DNA of 64,000 nt from Rhabdophis nuchalis (taxonomy: Eukaryota; Chordata; Lepidosauria; Squamata; Natricidae), in NCBI GenBank assembly GCA_039707465.1, contig CM077651.1, positions 25,347,019 through 25,411,018 on the forward strand. Reading direction: 5' to 3'. How positions within the stretch are numbered: position 1 is the first letter of the stretch; each line of letters starts with the position of its first letter. Below are positions 10,122 to 23,890 of the stretch, in pieces. The notes below the pieces were generated by a model, which saw nothing but the letters and a program-made list of their open reading frames with translations, ran no database searches and was not told where the DNA came from. The position numbers were made by a program, and so were the translations under genes.

Positions 10122-10175
10122 ATTCTTATAAACTTCCAGTGTTGGTGCACCACAACTTCTAATACCATAGACAAT
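10122..10175 (-). mobile_element. Inverted CR1 fragment, second piece
   Basis: Plus strand AAACTTCCAGTGTTGG and ACAACTTCTAATACC are the reverse complement of the CR1 phrase found at 7108-7140. It completes the CR1 copy interrupted by the L2-like LINE. Confidence 0.65.
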
Positions 10176-11224
10176 ATAAGTATTAATTTGGAATATATAT
10201 GCCAGCATCGTGTAATATGTGAAAGAATGACAAATCTTTTGATGTTGATATTGTTAGACCTCAATCTATTTTACTTCAAAATAAGCACAACTGAAATAAA
10301 TTAAAATTACTTCTGAGTAAACAAATTTAAGATTTTTTGTCTGTCACAGAGGTGTGTTGTACTTTCTTAAAGACCATGGCCTTGGTCAAGCTGCAAAATA
10401 AGGAGGTTCATGGAAATATCATTGCTAAAGAATTAAGCAAGCTGGGAAGGATGCGAAGGAAGTAAAATTAAATTGGCAATAAATCAAATGTCTCTTTTCA
10501 TATCTCTTACCACTAGACTGAATGGGGTAAAATGAATAATTTTCAGCCAAGCTTTAGTGGTAACTGGTTTAATTCTAGCAAAATCCCTGCCAAATACACT
10601 GAAACAAAATGTGGGACTGCTGCCACTTCAATAAGTTGAAATGGTATTTAGGCCGTACGACTTTCCTTTGAATGTTGTTGGTATACCCCAAGAAGACCAT
10701 ATGGACAGAACATTAGCTCTTTTGCTCTGCCCTGTTCTGGAGAAGAAAGAAGACAGCTGAGCCCCATTATACCTGGAATCCCAAGGGGGATGGAGAAATA
10801 CCAGGTAAGATTTGAAAGGTGTGGCTTTGTGGCCTTCTTGCTACAAGGTCTTCTCGCATCCTATCATGCTCTGTGGCGGAGTGTGATCCTTGAGTTGGAT
10901 CTGAAGGACAGAAGTTTTCAACATTTGAATTTTTCAATTTGATGGAGGCAGGATAGATCAAATGATATCAGATATAAAAATGTGATTGTTTGTTTCCATA
11001 CACTACCTTTGTATAAGCTAGGAAGGATAACTCAGATATGCCTAAGTACTCAAGGGAAAAGCTTTGGTGATTTACTGATAGATCAGATGCAACTTATGAA
11101 TGTGGCCTTCATTTCTAAGCTAGAGAAAAGGATTTGGATGCCAAAGATCTCTCACTAGGAAGCTTTCTACCAATGAATAAACAAGGCTTGCCGAATTTGC
11201 TGCCTTTGAGCTACTTGCAGTAAT

Positions 11225-11300
11225 TATTCCTGTTACGCCGCCCTGGGTCCTTTTTTAGGAGAAGGTGCAGGTTATAAATTCGAAATAAATAAATGCTTGG
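11225..11300 (+). mobile_element. L2-like LINE 3' tail fragment
   Basis: GTTACGCCGCCCTGGGTCC, then GGAGAAGGTGCAGGTTATAAA and AAATAAATAAATG, the same terminal box and tail as the LINE ending at 10121. Confidence 0.7.
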
Positions 11301-14300
11301 TGGTGGGAGTCCATCATTTCTAGAGAGGTGCTAAGTTTGGATAGTTGATATAGGTCATCTGTGATGAGAGGAAACCATTAGCTTGAGTTAGTAGAGGCAG
11401 GTTCAGGTTACACTTTGGTGACCAGAGGCTGAATGAACAATTAGGCTAAGTACTGTACAGAAATACTCCCTGAGCCAATTAAAGCTTCAGTTCTCTGGTA
11501 TTTGTTAGTGTGAAAAATATTCCCTTCTTGATCAGTGCTTATCAGAGTGTAGTGCCCTCCATAGAGAGGAACCTCAATAGGTAGAAGCATCTAGTCAACC
11601 TTGGCTGGTCTTGGCTTCTCAGTGGCTTTGACCTGCTTAGAACTTGGGAGGGAGATCACTGGAGAATTTCAAAATTAAAGAAGTCTTTTTTAAAAATCAT
11701 TTTTGAAAGCAAAACACTGCACAGCAGACTGTATGAATAGTCACCAGGGATTAAATCTTATTCTTTGAAGGGATAAAGAAAGAGTCTTTAAAAAATTGAT
11801 AATTCAATAATCTGCATAACCCTTTCAATCGAAGTTGGTATTTCCCAAGCATGGCCCAAGGCCTAATTGTAGTGAAAATTATTTGCATTGGAGTAATTAG
11901 TTCAGGCAGTTACAGTTTACAAGAAGCCAAGAAGCCACATCTTGATCTTCTCAATCCTAATGCCCGTCCCCATCCTACCGTTATTTCCTTCACATTCAAG
12001 CTCCTGAAGCCTAATATTTTGCCTTTCTAGTGAAAAATATTGGCTCTACATTGAGGTTTTATCATACCACCAGCACATTCTTGTGCACACATACTCTAAT
12101 TTGAGGAAGTGTTTTGAAATATTCCATTATTGGACAAGAAGTATTTGTTTTCCTTTGATTATATTTCCTCTTTATTTTTTAAAGAACCCCAATAGGCTAC
12201 TTTAATTCTGTGATGATTCAGAAAACAATGTTGAAATAGTTGCATATAACATATGTTCAAAATGTCTGTTTCTTCTTAGGAAAGCAAAATATACATATGC
12301 ACATACCCCTTTACGTTTTTCCTTTCTCAGGGTTTCAAATAAACACCAGCTCAGCTGTAGAAACAAGAATGCATTTCCTATTTCAGACTGCACCGCAATC
12401 GTCTAGGGATATGCATGTGAAAATTTATGTTTTAATTATGCAGTTAAATGAAATTATTTCATTTTTAATAGCTCCAATTTGCTGTTGAAGTAAACAGTTG
12501 GGCAACCTCTGACCCTTTGAAAATGTAGCAGCAAAATTTATATAGGACCTGCTAAGATTATATTGCATATTAGGTGAGTGATCCTGTAGCACTGTGCTGT
12601 AGATTATTTGTTAATATATATTCAGGCCTTAAAATAAGAATCCCTGGTGGAGATGGGATTGAAATCCATGTTTTTCCAATCAACCTTTGATCAATAGTTT
12701 ATATCCAACAATCTTTACACTTAAAAGTCTTACTTTAACAAGAAAAAAAATGACTACTAAATGTAATTCTGCATTATTTTACTAATTTGCAGAATTTATT
12801 TTGGGTCAACTGCGATTTATTTCCCAGAGCACTAAAGAATTGGTTGATATTCACAATTCTATTTAGGTAATTCTACTAGCTATTGTCCAGATATTTTCAA
12901 GCAAATCTTGCAATCATGAGAACTGGTAACTTTAAATTTTTAGGCGGCTATATTCAGAGCATATAGTAATGTACCCAACTATTATGTCAAATATTATATA
13001 ATAGTAATGAAACAGTAACAACATAATCCCTTCAACTTTAAAAATCAGCACCTTCCTACTATTAGCAGCAAGATGAAAATGAGAAATCCAAAGAGGTTTA
13101 ATCATCAATTGTAAAGGGAATGTTAGAAAAGATGCAATACCAGTAGAAACTTGACAATATTCTATCAATATTCTATCATATCATGCCTCTATAAAATACT
13201 AGCATATTATGCAAGATCATACTAAACAGCTATCAGAATAAATTAAAGATGTACAATGATGAAAGTCTAAAAAAATGCATTTTGGTATTTAGCTGTTTTA
13301 TGCTTGAAATAATTCTTGTACGCTAAGTGATTTTTTGTACAACACACTAAAGCTCTTCTACTATCTTCTTCTTAGCTAGTAAAGATATTTCTGTTTTCTG
13401 CTTAAATTACTAACAAATTATTTAAAGTTAAATGCATTAAAATTTATTTCAAAACTGACACTGAAAGTCAATATTATTTTAAAATGCTATAAAATAAAGA
13501 TGGAAGTTTAATGCACTAATAACGTGCTATTTTGGAACAAATTAATCACATTATACTTGTATTTTACTGTGAATTGCTTTGACAATGTTTTAGAAAATAA
13601 TATAAATGGTTCGGATTTAAGTTTTTAAAATTATAGTAGGTAGAGTTATTGTATTATTTAAATCTTGAGATACAGCGCAATAAATATATGCTCCTTTAGA
13701 ATATGTTTTGAAAGAATTCTACTTACATATTTATTTCTTATGAATGAAAACTTAGCAAAAAGATATAACTGAAGAATCTCAGTTAAATGTTGATTAGTTC
13801 AGCTTTTTATAAGGAGTTGTATGAAGAGAAGATATATAGCGTACTATTTAAATAAAATATGACATTATTTACTCTTTGAATGTTTTTAATAGCTATTTTT
13901 TTAATAAAATAAAAAGTTTTAGTGGATGTATAAAATTTCAAAATGATCATAATGTTAGAATCAGAATACCTTAGTTAAAATATAATATTTCTGATTCCCT
14001 CAAAGCAAATGTTTTTGTACTCTCCAGATTATGATAAATAACAGAAATATTTGCTTCGTGTGAATATAAACTATTGTCCAATAGTGGCATCAAACTTAGT
14101 TTGCTAAGAAGTTCCAATTAACAACAAGCTGTAATTTCAGAGGTTGAAGATTAGCAATTTATCAGAGAGCAGACTAGCCATTCTAATCCTTTGTGTTTCT
14201 TTTTTTTCCAGGCTTTCAGTTTTGATTAATGCACACACACATATATAAACTTGTTCACATTTTTCTCCTCATGCAAGGCTTAACATTATCAAACTGAAGT

Positions 14301-16359
14301 TCTGTTCTTGCGTCAATGAAATTTAAAGCTTTGGCTTAATTAAAAAAAAGGAAGAAACAAAGTAGAGAAGCTGACATTTTAATATTAGTGCTTACAAAGA
14401 AAACAAGAGTAATATATTAATAAAATTGAGGACAACACTCCACAATTTCAGTTTAAGATATTTAGTTATCTATGTTTAAATGGAACATTTCAAAATTAGA
14501 TTCCTTAAATTGTGATGTAAATATTAGTGCAAACTCCGTAAATGAAAGGCAGTTCTTTGGGGAAATTAAGTAGTCAAATTTGGGCTCCTTTTTCAAGAAT
14601 CAGATTTTTAAGCTTTGTACTTTGTACTTTAAACTTTGATTAAAGATTTCCAGGAAGCACTGCTTAAACAGCATTTTGCTTCAACCCACTGAATGACGCT
14701 AGGCTGTTACCGAAGTCAGTGCTAACGCTCTCACTTTCTTTGATGAGGTCAGCATTTAATCCTAGAATGAATATCCAGTGCCCTATTATAATATTCATTG
14801 TTAATAGAGGGTCACACTGAAGCTTCAATTTCCATGACTACATTTTATAGCCATTTTATAGCAAAGTAGGTAAAATACTCTGTAAAAGGGTCTTTAACTG
14901 TCTGTCCTTGATTGCAGATCATTTATCTCAATTTATTTCAAAATCACGCTAAGTAAGTTGCAGCATTAAATACACCAATAGTTTGAAGGGACCTGTAGCT
15001 AAAATATCTTTGGAATTACTTGATAATGCTTTATTTATGTGAATGGTAGTTATACAGCTGCAAGGATATTGTGGTGGTTTAAGCCATAGCTCCAGAAGAG
15101 TTTGGTATTGAAAATGTCCATATTTCAACAATACAAAAGAGTATAAAACGTCAATAGCTTATCAGTTCCAAGTATTTCTTTAGAAGACAGAACAGAAGAC
15201 ATAAAAATGTAATTCCTATTCTGCACACTGTATATTTTCATAGATCAGGTTAGCGTTAATGGGCTTTATAAGAAACAGCCAACAATCCATATGCACTTGT
15301 GAGGTTTTCTGTGTGTATGTGTATGTGTGTACTTGGCTTTACAAAGAATATTATATTTTGGCAATCAACTATTGGATAAATTGCACCAAAAGGATCACAC
15401 TTTTTCTTCTGCACTTCTGGACAACTTTGCTGGCTTGATAAGCATGTCTGATCTGTCTCTTTCTAAAAGAAGCACATTTAATTTCAACTCCTCCCCCCCA
15501 AGTGGTAAACTACATTCTAGCAAATAACCTTTAAGATAATTAGCTGACAATGCTGTAGCTAGCATAAAATTTTCCTTCAGGCGACCCCTAATTTAAGTGT
15601 TACTGGCACAAAGTGAAGACAGATTGTGCTTTATCACCACAATGTTTACATAGCAGAAACCCACAGAGCAGGCAACACGAGATTCAATGATGCACTAAAT
15701 TAGGAACAATCATAGATGAGTGCTACTATGCCATCTTTAATATTTAAAGAACCTTCAGACAAAAAAAAAACAGGTTTTCATGTATTACGACTTAACTTTG
15801 CAATAAAAGTGCCTCCACCTTGTCAGGAACTCTGTAGTTTGTGACCAGAAAAATAACTGGTACCTGCTATTTGGGCAGAGCAGGCAATAAAAAAAACCCT
15901 AAAACAAGTGTTTATAATTAAATAATGCTCTTGAAATTAGTTGGGTATTTTGTAAGCTGCCCTATAAATTTGACTGTAAGACTGCAAAGAATCCCTCACT
16001 GTGAAGAAAGAAGCATTGATTTTCAATTAACACTTTAACAAATATCTTAGTAAGATAAAACTCAGTATAACCTTAGTGGAATGAACTAACTGGAAGATAA
16101 ATATGTAATCTTTATTTATTCAAAAGATTAGAAATTCAATTATTTCAGGAAGATTATTTTTATTTAAACCCAAGATGGCATAAATTTTGACACAATCCTG
16201 TTTCCCAACATTAATGTCCTGGATAAAAATACTATTATTCAATGTATTCTATATATGTGTTACTGTATCTTTTAACAGGTTCATCTAAATCCCCCAAGGA
16301 ACACTTGAAGCTGATTTTTATTTGAATCCACATTCTAAGTCTTGAAGAAAACCTTTTAC

Positions 16360-16484
16360 CTTTCCTACACGCTGATGTTCTTCAAAAGCTGTAATCAGTT
16401 CCTGTGCCCACTTTATTTTTTCAAGACTTGGGGAGAATTGTTCCTGGACAATGGCAACTTGATTAGGGTGGATCACCTGCTTAC
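16360..16484 (-). CDS. CLYBL: CLYBL penultimate coding exon
   Basis: 125 bp, entered in phase 1 (completes the Gly codon begun in the exon at 24142) and left in phase 0. It encodes KQVIHPNQVAIVQEQFSPS through EEHQRVGK. Acceptor CCTGTTTGTAG, donor GTAAAAGG. The VIHPNQ motif is a signature of the CitE/CLYBL family near the active-site mouth. The reading continues open past the donor for 14 codons, which is intron. Confidence 0.95.
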
Positions 16485-18056
16485 CTACAAACAGGATTAA
16501 TAACCACAAAGTCAGCATGAACAAGCAGATGTTCTAGCAAAATGTTGTAATTTCTAGTTCTGCATGCATATGCATGCTTAACAGTTTCCCATTACTATTA
16601 TTATTACCACTAGAACTATCACCACCACCACCATCATCATCTTAAAATTAGCTCCCTTTTGAAATTTAACCTGTTCGGCAAATTTTTATTCAAACCAGAA
16701 TTAAAATTAATTCTGAAATGAACTTCTATTCCAAAACCTAAAGCACAGGATAATCCTTTATAATTCTAAATACGTGCATTGAAAATATAAAATATGATAT
16801 ATTTTATTTGTAGCTTGTTCTATTATCAAAATGAAGACTTTCAGAAATATTAGACAGGATCCATGCAAATATTCTCTTTCTTAATGAAATGATACAACAT
16901 GGGTTTTGTTTTTTCTAATGTGACTACCATTTTGCTCTTGCTTAGTCAAGAAAAAAAACTACGTAAAATTTAACTGAAAGTCCTCAACAAATTAACATTT
17001 TACATTTTTTCTTCACAATTTTGTGATTACAATGTGAGTTTCATTTTTTTTAAAAAATATCTTCAGCGTACAGTACTTGGAAATACTGAAAAATGACTGA
17101 AATATTTTTCTTGAACAAGCAAAGCAATTAAATTATACCAAGTACTTTTAAGAAGTAATATTTTTCTTTATAAGGGATTCAATTTAGGAGAAATTATTCA
17201 TCAGCGAGAAATGTATAATACTTTCAGCATTTTGATTTTCAATAGTATAGTGGTTAATTTTATCCATAGCATATAGTCATAATTTTATATGTAGAGTGCA
17301 GATTATTATTTATTTTATTTTAGAAATTCTAAGAGGAAATAAAACTATTTTTAATGATTTGCTTCCACTTTAAAAAGATTGAGTGTCAATTTTGTTTATG
17401 TCTTCAGGAATTTATTAATATAAAGATCTGCTTTATGCTAAAGATACTCTTTAGAAACCATAGCTTGCATTATTTTTTTTCAGATTTTAATTGTTATCAC
17501 TTATAATTGAGGTATTTGTAATGTGAGATTCAGCTGCTCCATAACTTTCATGTTAGATTTATTTTCAGCTGTTCAAAGGCTACTTTGTAAAACAAATGAT
17601 TGCTCTAAAAACATTAGTGTCCTGCTCAAATTTTGATTATTCCAAATTAAGATATTTGAACTATGTCACAAGAATGAACAACATACTGACATACTGGATT
17701 TGCACTCTATTAGTAAGCAATTAAATTATAATTTTAGAATGAATTTGCACCAATATTTCATGATGAAAGCACCGATTAAATATATTTCAAAAGAAGCATT
17801 GTATTTCAAAAAAGGGATCTCTAAATTATTGTTAAATTATCTTTTAAATTGAGACATTTTTTTGTTTTGATAAAGATGTGGATGGAATTTTAAAATTATA
17901 TTGGTAGGAACAAACAATATTTTTAAAAAAACAAATATTTTTGGTGTCAAATAAATTTGGAGGGGCATGCAGAATTACAAAACAGAGGTACTATGAGTCC
18001 GTGATCAGTTGTACCTTGTATCTTTGTATGAGATTCAAATTTCCATTTATTACTGA

Positions 18057-18528
18057 ATGAATATGAAAAGAAAACTGGAAGTCATGTTAGATTTCCTTCG
18101 CTGTAGTAGTTCTGAAAAGTTCATTATGAATGTTTTTCATAAGAATGTTTTAACTGGAATTGAAGAAAATGAAGAAATTCGAGTTCCAGATGAGGACATC
18201 AAGTTAGATGTCCCTATGAGTGGCTCCATGAGCACAGAAATCAACACAGTGAAATCAGCGGCTTTCAAAAAGAAAAAAAAATTGGAGGATTGTCTACTTG
18301 TGCCCTAGTAGAGCTACTCCTCACAAGGAGAACACAGAAATTGAGTTTCTTGTGGCAGATTGCAAGTTGAGTGGCTTAAGAGAGAAGGTTATCAGCATGC
18401 CTTTAACTACTAAGCAGCCTTTACAGACATATCATTTTACTAATTTACAATCTAAGAGAGATATTCCAAACAGCAGAGAAGGCCAAAGACTCTCAAGACT
18501 CTTGGTGAGTTGTGTTCTTCTGGAATGA
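18057..18528 (+). pseudogene. Unrecognised coding-like stretch with one frameshift
   Basis: Two adjoining plus-strand frames read as one acidic/basic, low-hydrophobicity protein if a single frame change near 18300 is allowed: the first has a VPDEDIKLDVP segment and a KKKKK run, the second KLSGLREKVISMPLTTKQP and NSREGQRLSRLL. Composition is more protein-like than neighbouring open frames. A donor-like GTGAGT follows CTCTTG at 18505. I do not recognise the protein. It could be a processed pseudogene, an exon of an antisense transcript, or chance. Confidence 0.3.
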
Positions 18529-21500
18529 ACAAGATTGTGATTCAGGAAGGTTTTAAATGGATAAAGGATATAGAATATAAAACATAAAATACATTTTATA
18601 TTCTGAAAAAATACAGATTATTATTAAGGACAATAGATGACTAGTGGTTGGCACTATCCACTATGGAGGAATAACTAGTGAAATTGACAAATCTTACTGA
18701 GATGGATAAAGTAGCATCTTTCATTAGAGAAAAGACAATATCCACATTTATGGGTGACTGGAAATGCCTATTGACTTATTGCACTTTTAGCTTTTTATGT
18801 TCCTTTTTCCTTTCTCACTTTTCCTTTTTAATTTAATTCATTGTAGTTCTTATTAGTTCTTAAAACTTTTAATAGAAATATATTAAAAAATGAAAACTAT
18901 TAGAAATTATGGGTTCTGAAATTATATCAAATTTCAACTATTTTTTAAAATATGCGTGTATATGCATACTTTTTATTACATGAAGGCAAAAAGCCTTGAG
19001 GGATGTACAGTATTCACGCATTAGTTCAATGATAGGAGATTTTGTTTTAGATTCTTCCAATAAAGGAACAAGGCTTTGAACATACAGCTGAAATTGTCAT
19101 CTTAACTTTTTTGATACTCTCTCTCGCATACATATGGATCTTTCTTATCAAAGTCATTCTTAGCCGACATTATTGATAGCCATAAAAGCTATCACACTTT
19201 TCTGATTATAGTGCTCCAAGTATAGTTTTCAACAGAAGTTCTGTCAAGTAGATGCTAATATGCAAATTTGTTGTTTTCTGCTTTTTTTTATGTTGTCAGT
19301 GTAAAGTTAAAGAGGAAGCTGGAAGAAACAATGTTTTAAACAGTATGTTACATGAAAAAGTTAGATGATAGCAAACCATCTCACCTCTGTTTCAATATTT
19401 TCCAGAAATTATCCTAGTGCAACAAACTGTTGAATCATATCTTCATCTACTTTGCATTCAAAAATATCCTGAAATGGCTTTAACAAACAAAGCAACAAAA
19501 GCTGAAAGCTCAGACTTTTTCAATTTGAAGAAAAATTGCTAGGTTGTATAGGAAACATTTCAGGATGAATTTGGGTTCTATATATTTTATATGAGGCCCA
19601 TAACGCAGAGAAACCTCAAATAGCATAGTTATGAAATTCTAGATTAGGCTCAATTTGATCTAGAAATCAACTATTGTCAATAACTTGCGCTCTACCTACC
19701 TATGGAAAAGAAATGTAACTGTCTTAAGATTTCATATTTATCTTGGATAGGTAGTGTGTTTAGAAATCTGCAAAATCCATTGTGAAATTGACCAAATCTA
19801 CACCTCTATATTAATACTTAGCCCAATTCTATACAGAACAGATAGGAATGCTATTATATTTTAAAAGATAATGTTTTTGTTTGGGGATACAATAGTAAAC
19901 TGATACTTGGAGGTACATGCTAACAAATCTTGAAGGTAATTTATTTGATTTTGATTTTCCAACAGATGGCTAATCATTTCAAGGTTCTGAACTGTCAGTG
20001 GTAAAGTTGAGATAAAGTGGCCATCTTGAGAATGTATTATAAAGGATTGTAAAAAGGGATGTATTAGAAATGTAATATCATCTGTACCTAACTGCCATTG
20101 GTATTAATTCCCCAGTTAGCTACGTGTTATCAAGTTTTAAATTTATAATATTTATGTGGACAAATACTTGATATCTTGATCTGCCTTTAGTCACAACTTG
20201 TAGCTCTTCCAGGGACAGATCTGTAATTTCTTTGATTCATCCATCTTCTTTATTATCTGTTGTCTTCTCAAACTTTCCAGGCATAGTTGATTTTTCGAGT
20301 TCCTTATCTATCAGTTTGAATCACAGGTCCAAAGTATGTGAATTTCTGCTTGCTGCTCCTACTTCAAGAGAACTGTCAGTTTTCATTTGATGTGGGGGGA
20401 TTCTTGCATTCCATGGTACCCTCAGAAAATATCTCTAGACTGATAATTTGAAAGCATCTTCTTTCATTCTTTCTTAATGTGCAAACTTTTACAGCCAGGG
20501 GCCATTGGGAAGACCAGTGCTTTAACTGCCTGGTTCTTTGCTGTGATAGAAATATCCTTGTGCTTCATCATCTTTTCTTCGACAAAATTAGATATCTTTT
20601 TCACTTCTTCGCTGCTAGGTTCAAGTGAACTTATAATTAGGCAGGCTGGTTGACACTTAACAGCATTTGCAATATTATACCTTAAGTCTGATTCTTCAGT
20701 TTCTCTTTTTTATTTTCAAAATACATTTTTCTAAGTCTTGTTTGCTTTTGGCTTAAACAATAATGTCATCTTTATATCTCTGATAGTTAGTGTTTGGGAC
20801 TCTAATATAGGTAACATAATTTCCAAGTCTGCAATCCATATTAGAGTCCCAAATACTCACACACAATGACTGTAAATTATCACAATAATCATTGTAAATT
20901 AAATAGAATTGGGATAATATCCTTTTTTCACAATCTATAACCCTGCATTGTACAATGAAGCAAACTTTACTTCCTTACTGTAGTCATTTCTTCCATCTAG
21001 TATATGTATACAGTATTCACTTTCTGACCTTGTGCCTCTCTGCCTTTTTTGACACTTGATAGTTTATTTGGCTTTATTCTCTTTCCATATTTAGTATTAT
21101 TTTCCTAAGTTCATAGGCTAAAAGTTTTTTGTGTGAGGAATCAGCACAATAAGTCAAATATGTGTACATTCCTTTTTATTTCTCCCTTCTTCAGTTTGGT
21201 GTAACCTCCAATTATTTACAGTTTCTAGGTTGGCATCTTTCCATATTGGTTGACAGAGAGCCTTTTCCAGTGCTCTGTCTCAAATAACCATATTTTTGCC
21301 ATTATCATTTTGTATTTAATTTATATAAGGGCTCAGTACAGCCTTTTCACCTTCATTTGCTGTAATAGATCTCTACTGTAATTAATATTCCTTACTTCAG
21401 CTGTACATTTTCTTATGATTTGCAATTGTTTGCAAAGGTAAATGTACGGAATCTTTTCTTTCTGGCTGTATGTTCTCCATACTCAAAGCATCCTGGCATC

Positions 21501-22127
21501 CTTATTCAGGTTTCTAAGTGGCACTAATCATTCATCATCATCATAATTCAATCTATACGTGGAACTTGTTTGAATGCTTCAGCCACGTTCTTAAAGATAG
21601 GCAACAATAAAAAATGGTTCGTTATTTCCTCCTCCTGGAAAGTAAAGATCCTTTGGCTAGATGGGTTACAGAATTTTCCTCTTGCCCTTACCTCCATACT
21701 TAGCTTCACATTTCCCATTTGACCAGGTTGGCAAAACCAACATTCTCTTCAGCTGAATTTTAGAACTGATGAAGCTCTTTCTTTTTTGAGAAAATGCTCA
21801 CATGATTAAAAATGATATGTTGATAACCCAAGCCATTGTGCCTGTAAATCAACTATTCATTTACAGGGCACCACTGAATTAGGAAGAGCATTTTATTCTT
21901 TAAGAATTCAATCCTGGTCATATAGCAGAACTCTTTAAAGTAGCTAAGAAGCTTCTGAGTGGACTCTCAAATAAGATAGGATCTTATTTAGAAGATCCAA
22001 CCTTCTTCTAAACAATGATTGAACTCATTTATATAAATCTGTTCGTTTGGTAAAAAGTTGTAATTTGCTTATAAGCAAATATGATAAGGGAATAAGGTTT
22101 GTAGGGTAAAGCTGAAATGCTTTAAAC

Positions 22128-22429
22128 CAGGGGTCCCCAACCTTTTTTGCACCAGGGACCGGTTTCATTTTAAAGAAAATTCCGCGGACTGGCCAACGTA
22201 GAGGGGGAGCGGGGGGGAGGGGGAACAGGTGGCGCATGCGCACGCGGGGAGGGGGTGAGTCGGCTCACTCGCCCCTCTAGGGCCCCCAATGGCGCAAGCA
22301 GCCGCGCCTGCGCTTTCCTGTCCCTGGTGCGCGCTCTGCCCAGGGGGCTGCCCCCTCCTCCCTCCTCCCCGGCCCTGCGGCCCAGTTCCTATCAAGTCAC
22401 GGACCGGCACCGGGGGTTGGGGACCCCTG
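22128..22429. mobile_element. GC-rich hAT MITE, 302 bp
   Basis: Starts CAGGGGTCCCCAACC and ends GGTTGGGGACCCCTG, a perfect 15-bp terminal inverted repeat, flanked by a perfect 8-bp duplication CTTTAAAC (22120-22127, 22430-22437). Subterminal GGACCGG boxes occur at both ends. The interior is strongly GC- and CpG-rich (GCGCATGCGCACGCGGGG), in sharp contrast with the AT-rich intron. No transposase is encoded; the short frames inside are not genes. Confidence 0.93.
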
Positions 22430-23589
22430 CTTTAAACTACATGGGGAAAATTCTATAGCTGCTGTGTAATAACACAGCAACAAGCAAAGCAAGCTGTAAT
22501 GCTGCTGACCAAATTTAAACCTAATAATATCAATAGGAAGTAATCACCACGTGTTAAAAAGATATACACTAGAAACAGCAAATGCTAATGGTAGCACAAA
22601 AATGAAATTGAAAACAAAATTATTGCAATGGACTACTCCTATGATTTTTTTTAAAAAATTCAGATTACTGTTAGTTATACTTGAGCTAGGTGAAAACGTC
22701 TTTTTCCAAACAGTTTTTCAAAGAAAGATTTTTTTTTGCTAAGAGTAAGTACATCCTTAACTAACTGGGACCAATCTTGAACTATTCAGAAGTTCTGATT
22801 CTAAGTTCTGACCATCAGAACTTAGAAAGTTGGAGCACAGACTGGAAGGAGGCAATGAGAAACCACTTCTATGTTGCCAAGAGAACTAGACAGACATAGA
22901 AGTCAAATTCAACTTGAGGGATATTTTATCTTTTTGCTATAAAATAATATTAGCAAAAAAAAATATTCAAGTGAGTGGGAAACAAATTAAACAACTAATC
23001 AATTCACTGGTTGATTCTTTTTGTAAATTCTTATTTAGAAGAATGGAAAACAAATCCAACTAGCTTGTGTGAGTGTGTATGTTTATGTCTATGTTTTTCA
23101 GGGTAAGTATTCGCCATGCCACCTAACAATTCAGGCAGTTCTTTCAGTTTAATTCCCCCAGAAACCAGCAAGATATCATGTTTGGATTTAGATCTTTTCA
23201 TTTAAAACTGGCCTCTTATTAGATTAAGAACTCCCTGGTATTAAAACTTGCATATCTCCTATCTAAAGCAAATGAAACATATCACTGCAATGTTGGTGCT
23301 GTTATTTTTCAAAGCACATTAAAGGCTGCATGTGTGAGCTAAGTAGCTGATTTTTATCACGAAGCTGCAATCTTTGTTATGTGTCGCATCTCACAGGGGT
23401 GCTTGTATGATCTAGTGTACCAATCATGGGTGAAATGCCTAGGTTACAGTGGCTGGCTGCAAGAAGCTTGCTTGATTGTGCAGTCTTGCCAGTTCTCGTA
23501 GGTGTCATCAGGTGAACAGGCAATTACTGGGAAACAAGTCAGAATACAGGACAGCAGCTCACAGAGAAGACTGACAAGAAAATAGCTAT

Positions 23590-23890
23590 CAAAGCCAAAT
23601 TAGCATATGGGGTGGGAGTGGGGGCTTCTCATATATTAAAATGCTGGCTCTCAACATTACCCCTTATTCAATTGAATCTATAATAGCTATTTGTATATAT
23701 AAGGGAAAGTTTTGGTCAAATCAGCTAAAGACTTTTAAAACCTCTGACACTCAAAGTGCGGTGGGAACAATTTTTGAGCATAAAAGTATGCCTGCAGGCT
23801 CGCTGAATGGGAAAACGGAATGTGCCCAGATTTTTGGCCAAGATTATGTCTCGCCTGAATGGTAAGGGCAGGAGACTACGCATTGTTTAT
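23590..23890. other. Candidate conserved non-coding segment in a CLYBL intron
   Basis: Unique, repeat-free sequence lying 280-700 bp from an exon, with several retained CpGs (AAAGTGCGGTGG, GGCTCGCTGAATG, AAACGGAATG, GTCTCGCCTG) and no terminal repeats. The 74-codon frame across it has no recognisable family. Regulatory function is only a guess. Confidence 0.2.

Larger units (their letters stand above)
4546..16359 (-). other. CLYBL: CLYBL last intron, about 11.8 kb
   Basis: Bounded by donor GTAAAAGG (16352-16359) and acceptor GCAG (4546-4549). It holds a palindromic MITE (4793-4952), a 5S-derived fragment (~6010-6110), the nested transposon cluster 6680-10180 and a short LINE tail near 11227-11300. 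The remaining 5 kb (11300-16359) is AT-rich, largely unique and free of recognisable exons or elements. Confidence 0.85.

Noticed and set aside
20160..21700. Possible degraded LINE
   Set aside because: General impression only; no motif, terminal box or tail could be identified.
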